Shown here in pieces: positions 11,338 to 25,330 of a DNA stretch of 64,000 bases. Source of the stretch: Setophaga petechia (Eukaryota; Chordata; Aves; Passeriformes; Parulidae); assembly GCA_024362935.1 (NCBI GenBank), contig JANCRA010000010.1, positions 4,518,501 to 4,582,500 on the forward strand, given 5' to 3'. Position 1 is the stretch's first letter. The number at the start of each line of letters is the position of its first letter. A program made the translations under genes and the position numbers. Below the pieces are notes generated by a model that ran no database searches, was not told the DNA's origin, and saw only the letters and a list, made by a program, of their open reading frames with translations.

Positions 11338-13732
11338 GCATAAATACATATATAAACACATATAAATATATAAACATTATATTTAATAAAATATAGAAAT
11401 AGATAGTAAATAAATAATAGAAATAATTATACAAATATAATAATAGAAATATAATAATTACAATAAATTATAAGTATAATAATAACGATTAAATATAATT
11501 ATTTATTAATTATTAAAGACAATTTTTTATAATTACAATTATTAATATCAATTTTATTGATATTTTAAAGACAATATCATTAAATATGTAAATTAATTAT
11601 TATTAAATATAAACAATATAATATAATATAGTATAATATAATATAGTATAATATAATATAGTATAATATAATATAATATAATATAATATAATATAATATA
11701 ACATAATATAATATTATACTATATTATATTATATTATATTATATTATATTATATTATATTATAATATTTACAGAATTATTCTATTAATATAATAATGATA
11801 TATTATAATAATATATAAAACTAATAATAATATATAAATATATAAAACACATATAAATATAAAATAAACATAAAATTATATTATATAAATATATATAATA
11901 ATTAGTATACAATTATATTATAATTATTATGTTATTATATAATAATGATATAAATAATTATATACCCATAAGTTATATAAATATGGAAACATATACAGAA
12001 TAAGTATTATAAATAAGTATAGATATATTGCATAAATATAAGATATAAATATATAAATAGAAAATATATATTTACATATATAAATAGAAAATAAATATAA
12101 TTATATTACATAAACACAATATATAAATATTTACATATATAAATAGATATATTTATATCTAATAATAATAATAATAATGATTCTATTAATAGAATAATAT
12201 AATATTATATATTATAATAATATATATAACTAATAATAATATATAAATATATAAAACACATATAAATATAAAATAAACATAAAATTATATTATATAAATA
12301 TATATAATAATTAATATACAATTATATTATAATTATTATGTTATTATATAATAATGATATAAATAATTATATACCCATAAGTTATATAAATATGGAAACA
12401 TATACAGAAGAAGTATTATAAATAAGTATAGATATATTACATAAATATAAGATATAAATATATAAATAGAAAATATATATTTACATATATAAATAGAAAA
12501 GAAATATAATTATATTACATAAATATAAGCACAATATATAAATATTTACATATATAAATAGATATATTTATATCTAATAATAATAATAATTATTGTATTT
12601 AATATATAAATAGAAAATAAATATAATTATATTACATAAACACAATAGATAAATATTTACATATATAAATAGATATATTTATATCTAATAATAATAATTA
12701 TTCTATTAATATAATAATATAATATTATATATTATAATAATATATATTACTAATAATAATATATAAATATATAAAACACATATAAATATAAAATAAACAT
12801 AAAATTATATTATATAAATATATATAATAATTAATATACAATTATATTATAATTATTATGTTATTATATAATAATGATATAAATAATTATATACCTATAA
12901 GTTATATAAATATGGAAACATATACAGAATAAGTATTATAAATAAGTATAGATATATTACATAAATATAAGATATAAATATATAAATAGAAAATATATAT
13001 TTACATATATAAATAGAAAATAAGTATAATTATATTACATAAACGCAATATATAAATATTTACATATATAAATAGATATATTTATATCTAATAATAATAA
13101 TAATTATTCTATTAATATAATAATATAATATTATATATTATAATAATATATATAACTAATAATAATATATAAATATATAAAACACATATAAATATAAAAT
13201 AAACATAAAATTATATTATATAAATATATATAATAATTAATATACAATTATATTATAATTATTATGTTATTACATAATAATGATATAAATAATTATATAC
13301 CTATAAGTTATATAAATATAGAAACATATACAGAAGAAGTATTATAAATAAGTATAGATATATTACATAAATATAAGATATAAATATATAAATAGAAAAT
13401 ATATATTTACATATAGAAATAGAAAAATAAATATAATTATATTACATAAATATAAACACAATATATAAATATTTACATATATAAATAGATATATTTATAT
13501 CTAATAATAATAATTATTCTATTAATAGAATAATATAATATTATATATTATAGTAATATATATAACTAATAATAATATATAAATATATAAAACACATATA
13601 AATATAAAATAAACATAAAATTATATTATATAAATATATATAATAATTAATATACAATTATATTATAATTATTGTGTTATTATATAATAATGATATAAAT
13701 AATTATATACCTCTAAGTTATATAAATATAGA
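11338..13732. repeat. AT-rich tandem array, about 408-bp higher-order unit
   Basis: Almost pure A+T for 2.4 kb. The landmark ctaataataatatataaat recurs at 11,821, 12,230, 12,750, 13,156 and 13,566, giving spacings of 409, 520, 406 and 410. The 520 spacing includes an extra internal duplication of about 110 bp. Each unit also has cccataagttatataaatat or a one-base variant. Copies are very similar, so expansion is recent. The array stops abruptly at about 13,732 where unique GC-rich sequence begins. Confidence 0.92.
11605..11765. repeat. Pentamer inverted repeat (ATAAT)n/(ATTAT)n
   Basis: About 90 bases of ataat pentamers switch at about 11,715 to their reverse complement, attat pentamers. The two arms can pair into a long AT-only hairpin or cruciform. 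Confidence 0.85.
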
Positions 13733-14169
13733 AAATCCTGCCTTGCAGACCCTTCCCCTTCTGCTCCTGGCTGCCCCCAGGGAAGATTTCCAGCTCAGCC
13801 CCCTGATGTGCCAACTCTGCTGTTCCCTCCAGCCCGGATTGCGTGCTATCCCCATGGCAGCTGCCATTGCCCAAGAGAAACAAACATTAGGAAAGAATTT
13901 CATGTATTGCTGCTTGTGCTCGGGTAACAAATGCAAGAGCTGGGGACCAGGGGGGAACTGTCACCTGGAACAGGCAGTCCCAGCACCCAGGGCCTTGGGG
14001 CAGGGCCAGGAACGTGCTCAGAGCAGCCAGGGAAGGCTGGGCCAGGCTTTTGGGAGGGCAGATTTGAACAGATTTTATTGATTATTATGATAAATATTGG
14101 CTTCAGATCCCACCTGTGTGTTGCTTTTTGGTTCTGAAGGCAGGCGACTTGGTTCAGAGAACAGCACGG

Positions 14170-14436
14170 TGACTTCAAATCATCTTCGGGTCATTCGGGC
14201 TAATGACAACGCTGACACCAACGTGGTGGACGGTCAAAAGCTTTTATTAACTGATCTTTAGGGGTTTTATAGTTTGGGGGGTTTCTTACGTCAGAGAAGA
14301 GGCTAGAAGTTAGTACAAGAGTATAAAGTTACTAGTATCTCCTATGTTAAGAAGGCTGCATTTCTAGCTACATTCCAAAAGTGATCCTTATCTCTGAAGA
14401 AGAGAAAAGAGAAAGTTTCTGCAGCTCTCCGTGACA
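14170..14436 (-). mobile_element. Probable LTR fragment, ends uncertain
   Basis: LTR-like in composition, with a minus-strand AATAAA in gttaataaaagc near 14,245 and a TGTCAC-type start at 14,436. No convincing target-site duplication was found, so both ends are approximate. Confidence 0.4.
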
Positions 14437-16034
14437 GCCCGCGATCTTCCGAAACGCCTGTCCCTGCCACACCTGTGCCACAAACTCCCTGTGGTCTCTG
14501 TTATGGGAGGGATCCACACTGACAGCTCTAAACCCTGATCTTGGGATTTATTTTGTTTCCTGAAAATTCTGGAAGCTCTTTTGCCATCTTCCTGTGAATC
14601 CAGGGCCAGGGATGGCAAAGATCCCCCCGAGGGTCTCCTGCTGGCTGGGGCTGAGCAAATCTCAGCTTTTCCATCCAGCAAGGCTTGCTCAGCTCACAGG
14701 CAAAGCCAGTGACAGATGCCTGCAGTGCCACGAGGCCTTTGCAGCTCTCAGACCCTGAAGGCTCAGGAGCAGCCTTGGCAACCCCATCCCAGCAGGGAAG
14801 AAGAGAATACAGCCACATCCAGTGCAGGTTGTGGAAATTAGAGTAAAATTTGAGATTTTTTTCAGCCAGACCCAAAATTTCTCATGCCTCAGATTTGTTT
14901 TTTGTTTTTTTGTTTTTTTTTTTTTTTTGCCTAACACAAGGTTATTTTACAAAAGGTGAGAAGGAAAAGAAAGAAAAATGAAATAATGACATGAGCTTTG
15001 CTAGGTTCCATGCCTAAATGATATTATTTAATTGTAGAAGCAGATTTCTTTAAAATGCCATCCATTAAATGAGAGAAAGAAGCTCCTGCACATGACTGGA
15101 AATCGGATTTGGGGTGACACAAGGCTGTGGAGGCTGGGATTTGTCTCATCTTTATTCAGTCATGTAAAATTTCCATCCAGAGCCTGCAGAAGGAGCAGCA
15201 CCTCCAGAGAATGAGGCAAACCCCAGCCTGAGCCATCAATCCCTGCAGGAGATCCATGCCAGGCTGGGCTCCCCACCCCAGAATGAGTCTGGCTGGATGC
15301 TTGGCTTTTGGACAGATGTAAATTAAGGATTAGGAACTCAAGGCATGACACAAATGCACATTCTTGCTTTGTAAATAGTCAAAGAGTTAGAGGAGAGGAT
15401 CTGGAGGGAGCCTAGAAATTCATTCAGAACCAGATGATGGCAGAAAAAAAATAAATCTGAGTCTATTTGGTGTAACTTAAACATCCTTTTTCCTACATAA
15501 ATGAATGCTAATTAGCCAGGACCCCTTTCCAGTGATTTGTGCCATCCTTTTTTCTGCAGTGTTTAGATCACTGATATCCATTAACTCCTGAAATATCAGA
15601 GACAATATTAAGGGAAAAAAAAAAAAAGAAAAGAAAAGAATGACTTCTCTAAAAGGAAAAGAATGTTATGAAAACAAACTGTGGCTTTTTAGGACTTTTT
15701 GCAATTTCCTGAGGCTTTTGCTTGAGCTGGGGAACATCAAGTCCTCCCTGTGCAGCATTCGTGGGAACAGTGGCTCAGCCCAGAGAGGCTCAGCCAGGTT
15801 TGGGCCATCCCTGGCCTCCAAAAGGAGCAGCCTGGATTTTGGGCAGCCCTGGCAGCCAGGGGCTGGAAATGGCAGCAGGAAAAGCCCAGGCTGGGTGGGG
15901 AAGGGGCTGGGAGGGTGGGAGGCTTCCCTCAGGAATTCCCATCCTGGGTGAGACACCAGGGCTGGGCCTTGGGGATTCCCAATTCCCCTTCTCTGCACTG
16001 GGGCTGGCAGTGCCCTGAGCCAGCACAAACCAGC
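14437..16034. other. Intergenic, nothing recognised except homopolymer tracts
   Basis: Contains a T-rich tract at about 14,897-14,928 and an A-rich tract at about 15,615-15,640. No gene-like structure. Confidence 0.45.
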
Positions 16035-16054
16035 CACGGGCAGGGCAGCAGTTC

Positions 16055-17140
16055 TTATGGCCACCAAGAAGATGTTTTGGCCACCAAACACAGGTTTTGG
16101 TCCCCAAGCCAATATTTTGGCCACCCAGCAGATATTATGGCCACAAAGCAGAGGCTTTAGCCACCAAGCAGGTATTAAGGCCACCAAGAAGATGTTTTGG
16201 CCACCAATCAGATATTTTGGCCACCAAGCAGGTGTTTTGGCCACCAAGCCAATGTTTTGGCCACCAAGCAGAGACTTTGGCCACCAAGCAGAGCTTGTGG
16301 CCACCCAGCAGTTATTATGGCCACCAAAAAGATGTTCTGGCCACCAAGCAGGGCTTTTGGTCCCCAAGCCAATATTTTGGCCACCCAGCAGATATTTTGG
16401 CCACCAAGCAGAGGCTTTAGCCACCAAGCAGGTATTAGGGCTACCAAGAAGATGTTTTGGCCACCAAGCAGAGGCTTTGGCCACCAAGCACAGGTTTTGG
16501 TCACCAAGCCAATATTTTGGCCACCAAGCAGATATTATGGCCACCAAGAAGATGTTTTGGCCACCCAGCAGATATTATGGCCACCAAGAAGATGTTTTGG
16601 CCACCCAGCAGATATTATGGCCACCAAGCAGGGCTTTTGGCCACAAAGCAGAGGCTTTAGCCACCAAGCAGGTATTAGGGCCACCAATCAGATATTTTGG
16701 CCACCAAGAAGATGCTTTGGCCACGAAGCCAATGTTTTGACCACCAAGCAGGTGTTTTGGCCACCAAGCAGGGCTTTTGGTCACCAAGCCAATATTTTGG
16801 CCACCATGAAGATATTTTGGCCGCCCAGCGCAGCTTGTGGCCACCCAGCAGAGGCTTGGCCACCAAGGAGATATTTTGGCCACGAAGCAGAGCTTTTGGC
16901 CACCAAGAAAATGTTTTGGCCACCAAGCAGAGGCTTTGGCCACCAAGGAGATATTTTGGCCACCAAGCAGAGCTTTTGGCCACCAAGAAGAGGTTTTGTC
17001 CACCCAGCACAGCTTTTGGCCACCGAGCCCATGTTTTGACCACCAAGAAGAGGCTTTGGCCACCCAGCAGAGCTTTTGGCCACTGAGCCCATGTTTTGAC
17101 CACCAGACAGAGGCTTTGGCCACCCAGCAGAGCTCTTGGC
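16055..17140 (+). repeat. 20-bp minisatellite, about 54 copies
   Basis: The unit is ttttggccaccaagcagata with variants at the last seven bases. The period is exactly 20 bp for about 800 bp (three units every 60 bases); one 1-bp deletion near 16,857 shifts the register. As 60 bp is 20 codons, long frames stay open on both strands without implying a protein. Confidence 0.96.
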
Positions 17141-17251
17141 CCCCAGGCCACCCCCCTGTAGCCCCAGCAGCCCTGGGTGTGCTCCCTGCACCCTCCTGTC
17201 CCTGCCTTTAGTCCCTGGCTGGCAGGGCTGGGCAGGGCTGCCTTGCACAGG

Positions 17252-17352
17252 GAAAATTCACATTTCACATTGACATTTCACATTCCCATTTCACATCCAC
17301 ATTTCACATTCACATTTCACATTCACATTTACATTCACATTTCACATTGGCA
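17252..17352 (+). repeat. Short-unit repeat of cacatttcacatt
   Basis: About eight imperfect units of 12-13 bp, 110 bp after the 20-bp array ends. Confidence 0.9.
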
Positions 17353-19236
17353 CTCTGCCTGCTGGGCCCAGGCACTGCCTGATCCCAGCAGCTCAGGCCA
17401 GCCTGGATTGGAAATGCTCAGTCTCTGATGGGATGTGGAATTTCTAGGAGCACTCTGTATTTTGTTATCATGAAGCAAATGGCACCCAGGAAACCCCTCG
17501 TGCACCCCAGCTGGGATGATCTCCCAGTTTGGCAGCAAACTATTCCAAAAAATCTCTTCCAAAATAATTCTAAATCCATTTTCACACCTGCAATAGTTTC
17601 AGCTTTCAGTGCTTCCCCAGCTCGTTCATAGGAATGTTGCATTGCACTGCTTCCCCTACACTCACAAGGTCAATTATTCTGTCAAAAAAGGAAATTAAAT
17701 TAAATTAACATGGCCCAGTTTCAGTCCTGACAAGACAGACTTGTTCTGTTGCTCTTGGCTGGACACCCTACGATGGACAGTTAAATCAGTGATTAATTTG
17801 CTGTTTGAAGCTGGAATAACCTGTAATTAAAAAAAATGGAAGAAATTTTCCTTCCTGAGTCCTCTGAGGCCTCCCTTCTCCATGATCCCGAGCTCTCAGG
17901 GATGATCATGGAGTGGCTCAGATGTTTCAGCATTTCCTCAAAGGCTCTGGGGTGAATTTCCCTGCAGCTCCCTCATTGAGTGAATCCACCCCAGCTGAAC
18001 ACATTTAACCTCTTCAATTCCTCTCTTTGTTAATTTGAATTATTCTGGTGGGAGTTAACCTCTTGCTGTGGAGGCTTAAGCAAAGGAACTATTCAACAAT
18101 TAATCTTTATCCTTCTGTTATTTCCTCGTCTTCCCTTGGCAGTGCTGGGATTTTCTCTTTGTTTTAAAGCACAGAATCTTTTCTCCTCTCCTTTCAGGCC
18201 TCCTCCAAGCTGTCATTTTCTGCTTTAATGTTGGAACACCACTGGACATTTCCCACCCTGGGCTTGCACAAACAGGAGGGAAATGTTTGATTTGAGAGCC
18301 AGGGTGGGAAAAGCTGCCCCACAAAGCTGCAGAGATGCTCCAGCCCAGAAACTGGGGCATGGCATTGCTTACAGGACATATCACCAGAGAGATTGATTTA
18401 AATTTATTTAAATTTAATTTACAGAGAGATTAATTTTAATTATTAACAGCTACAGGGATCTGAGGTGATTTAGGGTACCTGGATTTAGGCACCCTGGATA
18501 ACACACAGGACATGAGAAAGTGACACTCAAAACCACCAGGAGGGAAAAAATAGAGAAAAAAACCCACAAAAACCCAAACCAAACCAAACCAAAAAACCAC
18601 CAAAAAACCCCCCAAAAACCCCAAAACCAAAAAACAAAACCAAAACCAAAAACAACAAAAAAAAATCCCCCAAAACCAAAAGACTTCAAAAACAAAAACC
18701 CCTCGAACCCCAAAGAGTTGCTCACCCCCAAGTGAACACACAGCTGGGGAAGTGGAATTTTAAAGGAAAAATCCCAGTTTAACTTTTTTGTTTGTAAATA
18801 AAATTATTTCTAGTGGTGCTTTATAATGGATTTTTCTTTGGAAAAAAAGAGATTTTCTGGTGTCCTGGAGAAGATCCTGTAAGGGAACTGAGGATGAGCT
18901 TTGGTGTGCAATCTTTGGATGACCTGAGGTGATCCCTCACCTGCTCCTGCCTCCTCCACAGTGAAATAAAGAAAATTTGCCCTGATTGCTGTCGAGCCCT
19001 TGGGGAAATGTGAGAAATTCCTGGTGCTGCCAGGATGGCCAGGCAGGACAAGGAGCTCCCTGTGGGGAGGAGCAGCCTGAGATGATTTCTGTGCAGCCCA
19101 CACTGAGAGCAGATCAGAGCTCCAATAAACCCTGCAGGCTCCTCAGCCCAGGGAGCAATTCCTCATTCCAGACGGTGGCAGAGCAGCACTAAAACCCAGC
19201 TGGGGCAGTTCCTGAGTGTTGGGATCATTGGTTTGT
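17353..19236. other. Intergenic, nothing recognised except a simple repeat
   Basis: Unique-looking sequence apart from the A/C-rich tract at 18,530-18,712. Confidence 0.45.
18530..18712 (+). repeat. A/C-rich simple repeat
   Basis: Irregular aaaacc and ccccaaaa units. The complementary strand has ggggtttt-like runs. Confidence 0.85.
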
Positions 19237-19241
19237 CAGAG

Positions 19242-19766
19242 TGACCCCGAGAAAAGTTCCAGAGTCTCTTTTCCCAGCCCGGCGCTTAAAGAAGGAGTCA
19301 GAGCTCTTCATCTCTCGGTCTCAAGGTTATTTATTAATTCTTATCTATAAAATTTTCTTTCTGCCCAGCAGAGATCTGCTCAGCAGGGCAGCCACAGGCA
19401 CTCTGCCTGCCCCGGGGTGGTGTTGTGTCTTTATAGTACAAACTACCTGTGCAATATTTACAATTACTGCCCAATACCCATCACCTGTGTTAGACACTGA
19501 GCTTCTACTCTAAACCAATCTGTGAGTGCCAACATCACAGCAGAAGCTGGAGGCCAAGAAGAAGAAAGAAGGAGCACGAGGCACGCCCCGATTCCTCCAT
19601 CTTGTCTCCATAACCCCCCTGTACAGGGATAGAACCCCCCTGTACAGTAATCCTAAAATACAGAATTCACCCTGTGATAATTTCACTAATATTCTACTTA
19701 AACTCTTGTGGCTTGCTATCTTCATAGAAGGTTGGTAATTTGCTCCATGGGCCATAATCAAACTCA
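19242..19766 (-). mobile_element. ERVL-like solo LTR, 525 bp
   Basis: On the minus strand it reads TGAGTTTGATTATGG to GGGGTCA and is flanked by a 5-bp duplication cagag (19,237-19,241 and 19,767-19,771); 5-bp duplications are typical of ERVL elements. A CTATAAAGAC TATA box and an AATAAA follow in the expected order. It contains two tandem gtacaggggggtt units. Confidence 0.78.
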
Positions 19767-20004
19767 CAGAGGCATTTTGGGCTCTGTGCCAGGGTCTCTG
19801 AGCCCCCTGGCAGGGTCTGGGCTGCTCAGGACAGCCAGAGGGATGTGCTGAACCCGACAGCTGAGGGCATCAGGAGATGGAATTGTGGGACAAGATCCTG
19901 GTGCCTGCAGAAATCCTGAGCTGCAAAATGAGCAAAGGGAGCTCCTGAGGGCTCTGTGTGCCTGGGCAGGGGGCACAGATGGGGCTTCAACAAAAAGCTG
20001 AAAA

Positions 20005-21868
20005 GATCTTCCCTGCCCCTATCCAAGAGAAAATTTCCAAAAAAAGCTCTTCCCCTGCACCTTTCCAAGGAGATTTCCTACAAAAACTCTTCCCCTGCCC
20101 CTATCCAAGGGAAAATTTCAAAAAAAAGCTCTTCCCCTGCACCTTTCTAAGGAGATTTTCAACAAAAACCCTTTTTCCACAAAAAGCTCTTCCCTGCACC
20201 TATCCAAGGAGATTTTTAACAAAGATCTTCCCCTGCTCCTATCCAAGGGAAAATTTCCACAAAAAGCTCTTCCCCTGCACCTTTCTAAGGGAGATTTCCC
20301 ACAAAAGCTCTTCCCCTGCACCTATCCAAGGAGATTTTCAACAAAAACTCTTGTTTTCCACAAAAAGCTCTTCCCCTGCACCTATCCAAGGGAAAATTTC
20401 CACAAAAAGCTCTTCCCCTGCACCTTTCCAAGGAGATTTTTAACAAAGCTCTTCCCCTGCCCCTATCCAAGGGAAAATTTCCACAAAAAGCTCTTCCCCT
20501 GCACCTTTCTAAGGGAGATTTTCTACAAAAACTCTTCCCCTGCACCTATCCAAGGAGATTTTCAACAAAAACTCTTTTTTTCCACAAAAAGCTCTTCCCT
20601 TGTACCTATCCAAGGAAAAATTCAACAAAAAACACTTGTCCTGCACCTATCCAAGGGAGATTTTCCACAAAAATTCTTCCCCTGCACCTATGCAAGGAGA
20701 TTTTCCACAAAAACTCTTCCCTTGCACCTGTCCAAGGGAAATTTTCAATAAAAAGCTCTTCCCTGCCCCTATCCAAAGGAGATTTTCCACAAAAATTCTT
20801 CCCCTGCACCTATCCAAGGTAGAATTCAACAAAAAGCTCTTGCCCTGCACCTATTCAGGGGAGATTTTCAACAAAACCCCTTTTTCAATAGAAAGCTTTT
20901 CCCTTGCACCTTTCCAAGGAGATTTTCAACAAAAAGATCTTCCCTGCCCTTATCCAAAGGAGATTTTCAACAAAAAATCTTTTTCAACAAAAATCTCATC
21001 CTGCACCTATCCAAGGAGATTTCCAACAAAAATCTCTTCCCTGCACCTATCCAAGGCAGAATTCAACAAAAAACTCTTCTCCTGCATCTTTCAAAGGGAA
21101 AATTTCCACAAAAATCTCATCCCTGCCCCTATCCAAAGGAGATTTTCATCAAAAATCTCATCCTGCACCTATCTAAGGAGATTTTCCACAAAATCTCTTC
21201 CCTTGCACCTGTGCAAGGGAAATTTTCCACAAAAAGCTCTTCCCTGCCCTTATCCAAAGGAGATTTTCAACAAAAAATCTTTTTCAACAAAAATCTCATC
21301 CTGCACCTATCCAAGGAGATTTTCAATAAAAATCTCTTCCCCTGCACCTATTCAGGGGAGATTTTCAACAAAAAACCTTTTTCAACAGAAAGCTCTTCCC
21401 CTGCACCTTTCCAAGGAGATTTTCAACAAAAACTCTTTTTTTCCACAAAAAGCTCTTCCCTGCACCTTTCTAAGGGAGATTTTCCACAAAAACTCCTCCC
21501 CTGCGCCTTTCCAAGGAGATTTTCCACAAAAATCTCTTCCCTTGCACCTGTCCAAGGGAAATTTTCAACAAAAATCTCATCCCTGCCCTTATCCAAAGGA
21601 GATTTTCAACAAAAAATCTTTTTCAACAAAAATCTCATCCTGCACCTATCCAAGGAGATTTTCAATAAAAATCTCTTCCCTGCACCTTTCCAAGGGAAAA
21701 TTTCCACAAAAATCTCTTCCCTTGCACCTGTCCAAGGAGATTTTCAACAAAAATCTCTTCTCTGCACCTATCCAAGGCAGAATTCAACCAAAATCTCTTC
21801 CCTGGGAGATTTTCCAAGGGAAATTTTCCACAAAAATCTCTTCCCTGCACCTATGCAAGGAGGTTTTG
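20005..21868 (+). repeat. Minisatellite, units of about 41 bp, about 45 copies
   Basis: The unit reads cttcccctgcacctatccaa then ggagattttcaacaaaaagct. Interspersed 16-base extensions of tttttcaacaaaaatc form longer composite units of the same three parts. A 433-codon plus-strand frame (20,600-21,901) spans it but changes register against the unit, so it is a by-product. Confidence 0.94.
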
Positions 21869-22134
21869 CTGCTCTGCTGTCAGGCAGGATGTACCCCCTG
21901 ATTTAAGGCTCCCCAGGCATGCCAGGGATGTGTCAGGCTGCTGCTGGCTCAGGAATTGTGTTTGTGTAACAAACAGCTTTCCAACCCTGTGAAGAAACAT
22001 TGTCTGATCTGCAGCATGGGACTCGTTTGTTTGCTTGTTGTCATTTTTAATGAAAAGGGGAAAAAAAATAAAATGTGCACAAGACGTTTCTCCAAAATTC
22101 TGGAGGGCACTTTGGAATGTCTTAAAAAAAATAA

Positions 22135-24620
<2,486 letters not shown>

Positions 24621-24627
24621 GGGGCAC

Positions 24628-25009
24628 TGTGATGGTGGGCACAGGGGTTTTCAGATGGGGGAAGAGATGGGAATCTTGATTCCATGATCAGAAGGCTGGA
24701 TTTATTACCTTATCATATATATATAACATTATGACTATACTACATAGGAATAGAAAGGAAGGAGCTTCCTCAGAAGCTAAGAATAAAATAGAAAGAAAAA
24801 ATAACAAAGGTCTGTCTGTCCACAGAGAGCAACAGCAGCTCCACTGTGAGTGGTCAGTAAATCCAAACATCTACACGAGACCAATCCCAGGTGGACCTGT
24901 TGCATTCCACAGCAGCAGATAATAATTGTTTACATTTGTTGCTGAAAATTCTCAGCTCCAGCAGGAAAAATCCTACAGAAAGGACTTTTCACCAAAGGTG
25001 TCAGTGACA
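24628..25009 (-). mobile_element. Solo LTR, 384-bp family, copy 3
   Basis: 382 bp, more diverged than the other two copies but alignable from end to end. The flanks gggcac (24,622-24,627) and gagcac (25,010-25,015) are a 6-bp duplication with one mismatch. Confidence 0.82.
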
Positions 25010-25249
25010 GAGCACATTTGGGATTTTTCTCCAAATGTGAGCAGCTCCCCCATCCTAGGTTGATCCCAGATTTGGGGCTGTGCCCCTGCCCTGGGCAGTT
25101 TGCAGTGAAACTCTGGGTTAACTGTGCCAGCCTTGGTGCTGGTTCAGCACAGCTCATTGTGCACCAAAGCAAGTGCAGAGCAAACAGGGAGGAGAGGTTT
25201 TATATAAAATTCATAACTGGGTGCTTTACAGCCCACTGGCTCCTCTCTC

Positions 25250-25330
25250 TCAACACCTCCCTGCCCATGGCAGAGCAACTGGAATTAAATGTTCCTAAAG
25301 GTCCCTTCCCACCCAACCCAACCCTTCCTG
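25250..25330 (+). mobile_element. CR1 LINE 3' end fragment, short
   Basis: Contains ctgcccatggcagagcaac followed by aaaggtcccttcccaccca, the conserved 3' segment of CR1. It is short and diverged. Confidence 0.6.

Noticed and set aside
16055..17140. CRISPR-like array
   Set aside because: The genome is vertebrate; units are contiguous with no spacers of uniform unique sequence.
16057..17211. Long frames on both strands with FWPPSR or WWPKHLLGGQN repeats
   Set aside because: They come from the 20-bp array, whose 60-bp super-period lacks stops in several frames.
20600..21901. 433-codon plus-strand Lys/Ser-rich frame
   Set aside because: By-product of the 41-bp minisatellite. The frame drifts relative to the unit, so the repeated peptide is not constant.
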